From Sophora flavescens (lineage: Eukaryota > Streptophyta > Magnoliopsida > Fabales > Fabaceae), in the NCBI GenBank assembly GCA_030762895.1, contig CM061069.1, positions 3,479,678 to 3,543,677 on the forward strand: a DNA stretch of 64,000 nucleotides. The letters run 5' to 3'. Below the pieces are notes generated by a model. That model saw only the letters and a list, made by a program, of their open reading frames with translations. It did not search any database and had not been told where the DNA came from. Position 1 is the stretch's first letter; every line of letters starts with the position of its first letter. Positions 58,991 to 64,000 of this stretch are shown one piece after another. Both the position numbers and the translations under genes were made by a program.

Positions 58991-59770
58991 GGATGGTATT
59001 TTTTACTCTAATTGATTGGATGGATTTTTTTTTTATTACGTATGCATTAAATTCTGATATTGAGACCATCATTGACCCTAAATGCAATTACAATTAGGAT
59101 TTCTTATTCAAAATGTGAGATCGGGATGCTAGCCTTTGTTGGCCTTGAATGGAAAAATGGAATTCTTTATTCGATGGTATACTTGGGTTATAATGTCCCT
59201 AAGTACATATGTTAAAGCAGATGGTGTGCATTGTTCCTTTGTAGCCTTCAATGCAAATTGCAATATCAATTCTTTATTCATTATATAAATTGGATGGATA
59301 GGATATTTGAGCCTTGATGACCTTAACTGTAAAAGGCAAATACAATAGGAAAGTAAATCGGGGATGGTACATTTGAAATTGAACCTATAACCCAATATGC
59401 ATTGGCTTATGGCAGTATGTATGCTTTATTCATAATCTAAATGGTATGTTCCAGTTCCTAACTAATTTCTCACGGTCTTTACTTAATGATCCCCAAAATT
59501 TACATTTATCTTCTAATTATTACCCTAGTGTATCAATATTTTCTTATGTGAAAGAATTTTTTTCAGCAAGTTACTGCCATGTAATCTAGGGAACCGAACC
59601 TTAAGAAATAAATTTTATAATACCTCAAGATCTTTGTAATAATCATTCTACCTTTGTAGAATTCGCTACCTCGAAATAGTGTGGGATAATGAGTTTCACT
59701 TTGAAGTTGTTGTTAACTGCTAAGTATCGGTCCAAGATTGCCAAGAACCTTGTGGTTAAGTATGAGACAG
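58991..59770. other. Unclassified AT-rich stretch
   Basis: No coding sequence or known ends recognised. Phrases such as attctttattc, atgcaaattgcaat and gaccttaa recur loosely at ~100-150-bp spacing between 58940 and 59450, which may be a degenerate tandem repeat or the inner part of the preceding LTR. Confidence 0.4.
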
Positions 59771-60601
59771 TGATGACAACCAAATGGTGAGGTTGCCTTG
59801 TTGAAGATCTATTTGGTTGAATTCTGAACAAGTTAATGTGAAACCAATTTTTGGAACCAAAATAAGAAGAAGAAAATATGAAAATGGTCAAGATTAGATA
59901 TGGTATGATGCCACAAACTAGAGAGTTTGATAAGCCTATGAAGTTCGCCACAAGAATCTTGGATTCTTGATAAGAACAATAGTTGGCTCAACCAAGAACC
60001 AAAGAGAGACAATTCTCTCACAAATGGATTTCAATCCAAATTCAACATCCAAGTTCCCATTCATGTGTTTAGGCATGTTACATATAGGGGTGTGGCTGCC
60101 AACATTTGGCTTCACCCTTTGTCTTCCCAATGATTCCATAACCCCCACATAACTAGCCTATTCATGACTTACTAAACTCACACTTAACTCAGCCACTTAA
60201 TAGTGACTTATTACCCTCTCTCTATCATTATGTAGCAGCCACACTTATTTCTCAAATTAAAAGTGTAACTCCCACATAATTAACAAAACATAAAAAGTCT
60301 TATAAACTCGTGTAAAATTCGTCCATAACTGCCACCATTATTTTAATCATGAAATAAGCCGATTTTGGTCAAGTGGCCTGAGATATGATTTGTAGGAAAT
60401 TTCCTAATCTTTCCAACGCACCAAGGAATGCATTAATCGGAGACCCACAGCTCAAGATACAGCCAAAATAAGTCAGCTGGTTCACCATTAATGAGAATAA
60501 GATTTTCATCGAAGTCCTTGAATTTCTTCTTGATCCATGGTCTTCATTGGGCTCATATCATTCTTGTTGAAAAGTTGACTTGCCACCTTTGGCACGTATC
60601 A
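59771..60601 (-). repeat. 3' LTR of D6
   Basis: 831 bp, more diverged than the other D LTRs (shorter C run, different middle at ~60190-60500). Confidence 0.85.
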
Positions 60602-61782
60602 TACCCTCCTTCTTTAAGAAAATTCGTCCTCGAATTTATGACTTCAATCCCTACATCAAATGAAAGACATAGATGCCACATTGAAGGTAAGTCAATATCA
60701 AAGACATTTTTATTTATTTTCCCTACAACTTGCAATAGCCCATCTCTTCTAGGGTGGACCTTTGATTTCCTTTTATTGGGAAACCTTTTATTATTTTTAT
60801 GTACACACACCCAACCTCCGGGATCAAATGGAAATTGATAGAAACCATAAAATGTAGCAAATAGGTGTAACACATTTCCATATTGTACAATCAACACCTC
60901 AACACATTCATAGCCAACGTAATGAATCAGAAGGGTAAACAGAAAATTATACCTCTTAAGAAAATCTACTTTCAAGTTTACCTTTCTTGGCTTGAACATG
61001 GTCATACAAGAAAATGTACTTTCTCTTTTTAAAGGCTCCCAAGAAAGTTGAACCTCAAGGACATTCTCCTTATCACAAACAAGGGATGGTTCTTTTTGAA
61101 ACAAGACAATCCTCTCAAACACATTAGAATCATCATATGAAAGCTTAAAATATTTTGCAAGAATGGGAAGAGTAAGAAGGGGAATAGTAGTTAACCCATC
61201 AATTATTGTCACATGCAAACCTTTAGAGCTCATAACAAACCTCAAAATGCTAACTTTATTTTGATCAAAAGAGTATGCGAGCAAGTTATCAAACAAACTC
61301 TTTCTAAGTAATCCAACACATTCCTCAAAATTGTTGTGGTAAATCAAATGAACATTAGAAAGCACAACAACACATTTATCAAGGAATTCATTCAAGTCTT
61401 GATTCATAATTCTCAAATCAATCTTAGGAAGATGATAAGAGTCATGCAATTCATCAAGAAGGTTTAAATTCCTATCAAATGTAGAAGAGTAACAAGACCC
61501 TTGCAATTTACCAAGCATATTACCAAATTTTGTGTTAAGATATCCATGCTTTTGGGAAACCATGCAAGTTCCCAAACCATGGGGTACTTCCCTTGGGATT
61601 AGCTCTTCAATTACATCGGTTGTCTTGCAAGCTTCCATTGGAGGAACATCTTCGATTTCCTTCAAAAGAGAATCAACACAAGTAGGCAAAGAGTTAGGAA
61701 AAACATCAAAACATGCATTTACTTTTTCCTCCTCACTTTTTGTTTTGCTCTCATCTTTTTCTTGTCTCTCACTCTTTTCCAT
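60553..61782 (-). CDS. Condensed gypsy pol-like ORF, 409 aa, RT active site lost
   Basis: An uninterrupted reading frame that ends 16 codons inside the 3' LTR. Residues 1-20 are Lys/Glu-rich. 109-124 (LDELHDSYHLPKIDLR) resembles RT motif A with its catalytic Asp. 125-152 (IMNQDLNEFLDKCVVV, LSNVHLIYHNN) lines up with the RT stretch ending in the YxDD box, but the two Asp are replaced (Ser142, Asn143). 178-191 (SILRFVMSSKGLHV) matches the RT segment after that box. 200-220 (IPLLTLPILAKYFKLSYDDS) matches the start of RNase H, where CDAS is expected. 317-365 (FPFDPGGWVCVHKN, RFPNKRKSKVHPRRDGLLQV, INKNVFDIDLP) is the C-terminal end of a gypsy integrase. 379-394 (IEVINSRTNFLKEGGY) is the usual pol tail. 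Integrase zinc and core domains are absent. It may be a relic or a structural protein. Confidence 0.75.
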   Translation of the reverse strand: MEKSERQEKDESKTKSEEEKVNACFDVFPNSLPTCVDSLLKEIEDVPPMEACKTTDVIEELIPREVPHGLGTCMVSQKHGYLNTKFGNMLGKLQGSCYSSTFDRNLNLLDELHDSYHLPKIDLRIMNQDLNEFLDKCVVVLSNVHLIYHNNFEECVGLLRKSLFDNLLAYSFDQNKVSILRFVMSSKGLHVTIIDGLTTIPLLTLPILAKYFKLSYDDSNVFERIVLFQKEPSLVCDKENVLEVQLSWEPLKRESTFSCMTMFKPRKVNLKVDFLKRYNFLFTLLIHYVGYECVEVLIVQYGNVLHLFATFYGFYQFPFDPGGWVCVHKNNKRFPNKRKSKVHPRRDGLLQVVGKINKNVFDIDLPSMWHLCLSFDVGIEVINSRTNFLKEGGYDTCQRWQVNFSTRMI

Positions 61783-61842
61783 ACTCTCATTTTTTTCACA
61801 TTTTTTTCTTGATTCTTTTTCACATTTTCATCACTCTTCTTT

Positions 61843-62466
61843 TCAAATATTTTTTTCACTCTTTTTTTCATTTTCTCTCAAATTAGGAGAGACTTCCATA
61901 GGTTTCTTTCCATGAGCACTTGCCACGGCCTCCTTAGAGGTTGAAGTGTTGCCCTCATTCGTTAATTTGTTGTGAAGAACTCTATGGCAATGGTATGGAG
62001 CATATCTTATCCTCATTATTTTTCTCATCTCAACCCAAGTCTCAATAGGCTCCGCCCCACATCGTCTTCTCTCTTTTTGAAATCGATCCCACCAAACAAG
62101 TGCATAGTCCTTAAATTGAAGAGATGCTAACTTCATTTTCTTTTTCTCATTGTAATTATTGCAATTGAACACTTGCTCTATCTTCATCTCCCATTCCAAA
62201 TAGACTTCGGGATCATTCTTCCCATGAAAGGTAGGAACTTGGATCTTGACCCTTTCAATTCTGTCTTCTCGGTTTTGAAGGATGGCAAGTTGTCTATCAT
62301 AATTTGCACTCATTTGCTCCATTTGCCTTTGAAGGTTTTGTATTTGAGTAATCATTCTAGCATAAAGAGTTGAAGACATTGGAGAAAATGATGGACTATC
62401 TTCATGGGCTGCCATCACTTGAACACACAATATCAAAAGATAACAAGAAATTATAAAATTCCTCAC
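61843..62466 (-). CDS. D6 gag (Ty3/gypsy capsid precursor), 207 aa
   Basis: A likely start is the internal Met at residue 18 (MAAHEDSPSFSPMSSTLYAR). A coiled-coil stretch (QIQNLQRQMEQMSANYDRQL) precedes the Retrotrans_gag domain: IQVPTFHGKNDPEVYLEWEM, KKKMKLASLQFKDYALVWWD, ETWVEMRKIMRIRYAP. A Lys/Ser-rich end follows, and no CCHC knuckle is present. Its TGA is in the same frame as the 409-aa ORF that starts 60 nt downstream, with only three stops in an A-rich linker between them. The two were therefore probably one gag-pol-like polyprotein. The gag would form the particle that packages element RNA. Confidence 0.8.
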   Translation of the reverse strand: MRNFIISCYLLILCVQVMAAHEDSPSFSPMSSTLYARMITQIQNLQRQMEQMSANYDRQLAILQNREDRIERVKIQVPTFHGKNDPEVYLEWEMKIEQVFNCNNYNEKKKMKLASLQFKDYALVWWDRFQKERRRCGAEPIETWVEMRKIMRIRYAPYHCHRVLHNKLTNEGNTSTSKEAVASAHGKKPMEVSPNLRENEKKSEKNI

Positions 62467-63058
62467 TACACTCCCTCACTTGTGCACACAAATGTATTTC
62501 ACTCAATTGGCTTTTTCCACACAAGATGTAATTTTCACTCTTGCCTTTTTTCACTCAATTGTTCTCTTTTAGGCCTTAGAGGAGTCAAACACAATCCACA
62601 CAAAATCCAAGAATCAAGTAACAAAAATCACAAAACTTATCAAAAAACAAGAGAATAAAATGAAAGGCTAGAAAAGCAAAGCTATGGGAAATAAGAACAA
62701 AGGAAGAAGGGAAATATTTTTTTTTCAAGAACACAAATTGCTCAAATAGACTTTTCTCTTCTCTTCTCTTCTCTTTTCTTTGTTTTTTTTTTCAAGATTT
62801 CATGCACACTTTTTTTTTCCTTATAATTTGTGCAATTTTTTTTTTCAAACTTTGAAGAAGAGAATTACACTTACAATTTTTTTTTATTTTTTTGAGCAAG
62901 AACAACAACCACAAAATTTTCCCTTCACAGATAGAATCAAAGTGTAATTTGTTTTTTGATAGCTTTTTTTTTTTGGGTTTAAAAGAAGAAAATAAGATAG
63001 GTAGAAGATGAAGAACAAAACTCAGAAATTCAACCAAAGCCTAAGCTTTGATACCACT

Positions 63059-63349
63059 TGATGACAACCAAATAGTGAGGTTGCCTTGTTGAAGATCTAT
63101 TTGGTTGAATTCTTAACAAGTTAATGCGAAACCAATTTTTGGAACCAAAATAAGAAGAAGAAAATATGAAAATGGTGAAGATTAGAGATGGTATGGCGCC
63201 ACAAACTAGAGAGTTTGATAAGCCTATGAAGTTCGCCACAAGAATCTTGGATTCTTGATAAGAACAATAGTTGGCTCAACCAAGAACCAAAGAGAGACAA
63301 TTCCCTCACAAATGGATTTTAATCCAAATTCAACATCCAAGTTGTTTAT
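63059..63349 (-). repeat. 5' LTR of D6, truncated by A2
   Basis: First 291 bp of the D LTR (TGATGACAACC...), ending in gttgtttat where an Athila LTR begins. Other D copies continue with ttcatgtg at this point. Confidence 0.85.
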
Positions 63350-64000
63350 TGATGATTGTGATTTCACATCATCTTTGTCTATCATTTTGCATGCATTTTC
63401 GTGTAGTTTAGGCAATTTTAATTGGATTTTAGGTTAATTTTCCTTTGGAACGGGTAAGGCGGTTTGTGTGGTGTTGTTTTGCAGAAATCAAGGGTGAAAT
63501 GCTCAAGATAAACCATGATGGAGTTCGGATGAAAATAGGGCTTGAAAACTGAAGAAAATGAGCCAAACATAGCCCATCACGGCCTAGCCGTGATGCCCAT
63601 CACAGCCATGATTGAGCAAAACTAAAAAGGAAGAAAGGCTGAAGTCAGAGTCTGTCACGGCCTGGCCGTGATAGCCATCACGGTCGTGACCAAAAAACCC
63701 CACAAGTCAGAGACCGTCACGGCCTATATGTGATCGAGGCAGAAGCCGTCACGGCATCACGGCCGTGACGCGCATTACTTGGACCTAAAGAAACCGAATT
63801 GGATCAGAATTTGAGTTAGATTGGGATTATAACTTCCCAAATCTATAAATATGGACCAGGCAGATGCAGAAGGGATCATCTAGGAGAGACAACATACACA
63901 CATAGACTTAGGCTACATTTTAGGATCTATCTTCTTCTTCCTCCTCTCTTCTCTGATTTTGTATTTTCATGATGTTATCAACCAAGCTTGTCATCTCCAT
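63350..64000 (+). repeat. A2: Athila LTR, plus orientation, runs off the window
   Basis: Starts TGATGATTGTGATTTCACAT and is the diverged reverse counterpart of the A1 LTRs, through to caagcttgtcat at the window end. Contains the palindrome array (~63570-63770) and a TATA box TATAAATA at ~63844. Whether it is a solo LTR or part of a full element lies outside the window. Confidence 0.85.
63570..63770. repeat. Palindrome array, A2 LTR
   Basis: About four diverged units of ATCACGGC..GCCGTGAT and TCACGGCCGTGA-like palindromes (cacggcctagccgtgatgcc, ggcatcacggccgtgacg). The array structure is kept although the rest of the LTR has diverged from A1. Confidence 0.8.

Larger units (their letters stand above)
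59771..63349 (-). mobile_element. Element D6: family-D LTR element with gag and condensed pol; right LTR cut by A2
   Basis: The 3' LTR 59771-60601 starts TGATGACAACC and ends CACGTATCA. The polypurine tract is minus CTTAAAGAAGGAGGGTA. The interior is 60602-63058. The PBS is minus TGGTATCAAAGCTTAGGC at ~63039-63056, and the 5' LTR starts at 63059 and is interrupted at 63350. Left flank GACAG; its partner is outside the visible LTR end. It has the longest interior of the four D copies and the only one with a recognisable gag. Confidence 0.88.

Noticed and set aside
60553..61782. 409-aa ORF as a novel host gene
   Set aside because: It lies between the polypurine tract and PBS of an LTR element, ends inside the LTR and resembles gypsy pol fragments.

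Overview
The window is plant nuclear DNA, almost certainly from a eudicot. Every part I can classify is a transposable element or tandem repeat, and no single-copy host gene, tRNA, rRNA or CRISPR array is visible. The plant signature comes from SIRE-type Copia, Athila and chromodomain-bearing (Tekay/Del-like) Ty3/gypsy retrotransposons, a Mutator-like transposase with SWIM and CCHC fingers, and a hAT-type MITE. The species cannot be named from this sequence. Labels A to T and MULE are local names used in this annotation.

Layout. 1-2690 is a tandem array of about eleven ~240-bp units that runs directly into a decayed Mutator-like transposase gene (MULE, to ~5609). A Copia element F begins with its 5' LTR at 5671 and its coding sequence is scattered as far as ~45490, because three later elements have landed in it. 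These are A1, a gag-protease-only Athila element on the minus strand (9085-16166, target duplication AGGAT). E is a giant solo LTR (19049-35432, duplication GGATT) that is itself interrupted. S is a SIRE-type Copia element (35602-44687, duplication CTTGG/CTTGT). Inside E are D1 (19845-23245, duplication ATAAC) and D-outer (25784-34796). Inside D-outer is D-inner (27031-33068), and inside D-inner is the solo LTR C (27834-30676, duplication GTGTC). The nest is therefore five levels deep.

45490-52838 holds a Tat-like LTR and a truncated minus-strand gypsy element with its 5' LTR at 50085-52838. That element is split by G, a 2.1-kb non-autonomous LTR element (47767-49869). 52839-58110 is a composite of two broken chromovirus copies (T1 and T2) with a hAT MITE (55754-56194, 8-bp duplication TACATTAC) at a junction. 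58114-59770 is LTR-derived and unclassified DNA. 59771-63349 is D6, the most coding-competent family-D copy. It is cut at 63350 by A2, a second Athila LTR that runs off the window.

The most unusual content is family D and its relative G. They share leader and internal sequence but carry different coding modules: a real gag, a coiled-coil protein, or a protease-like domain that has lost its DTG/DGG site. Some sit under unrelated LTRs. D6 keeps a 409-aa uninterrupted ORF that looks like a condensed gypsy pol in which the RT YxDD box is gone. The Athila copies carry arrays of GC-rich perfect palindromes in both LTR and internal DNA. None of the elements looks autonomous as it stands. All have stops, frameshifts or missing domains, so any mobility would need enzymes supplied from elsewhere.
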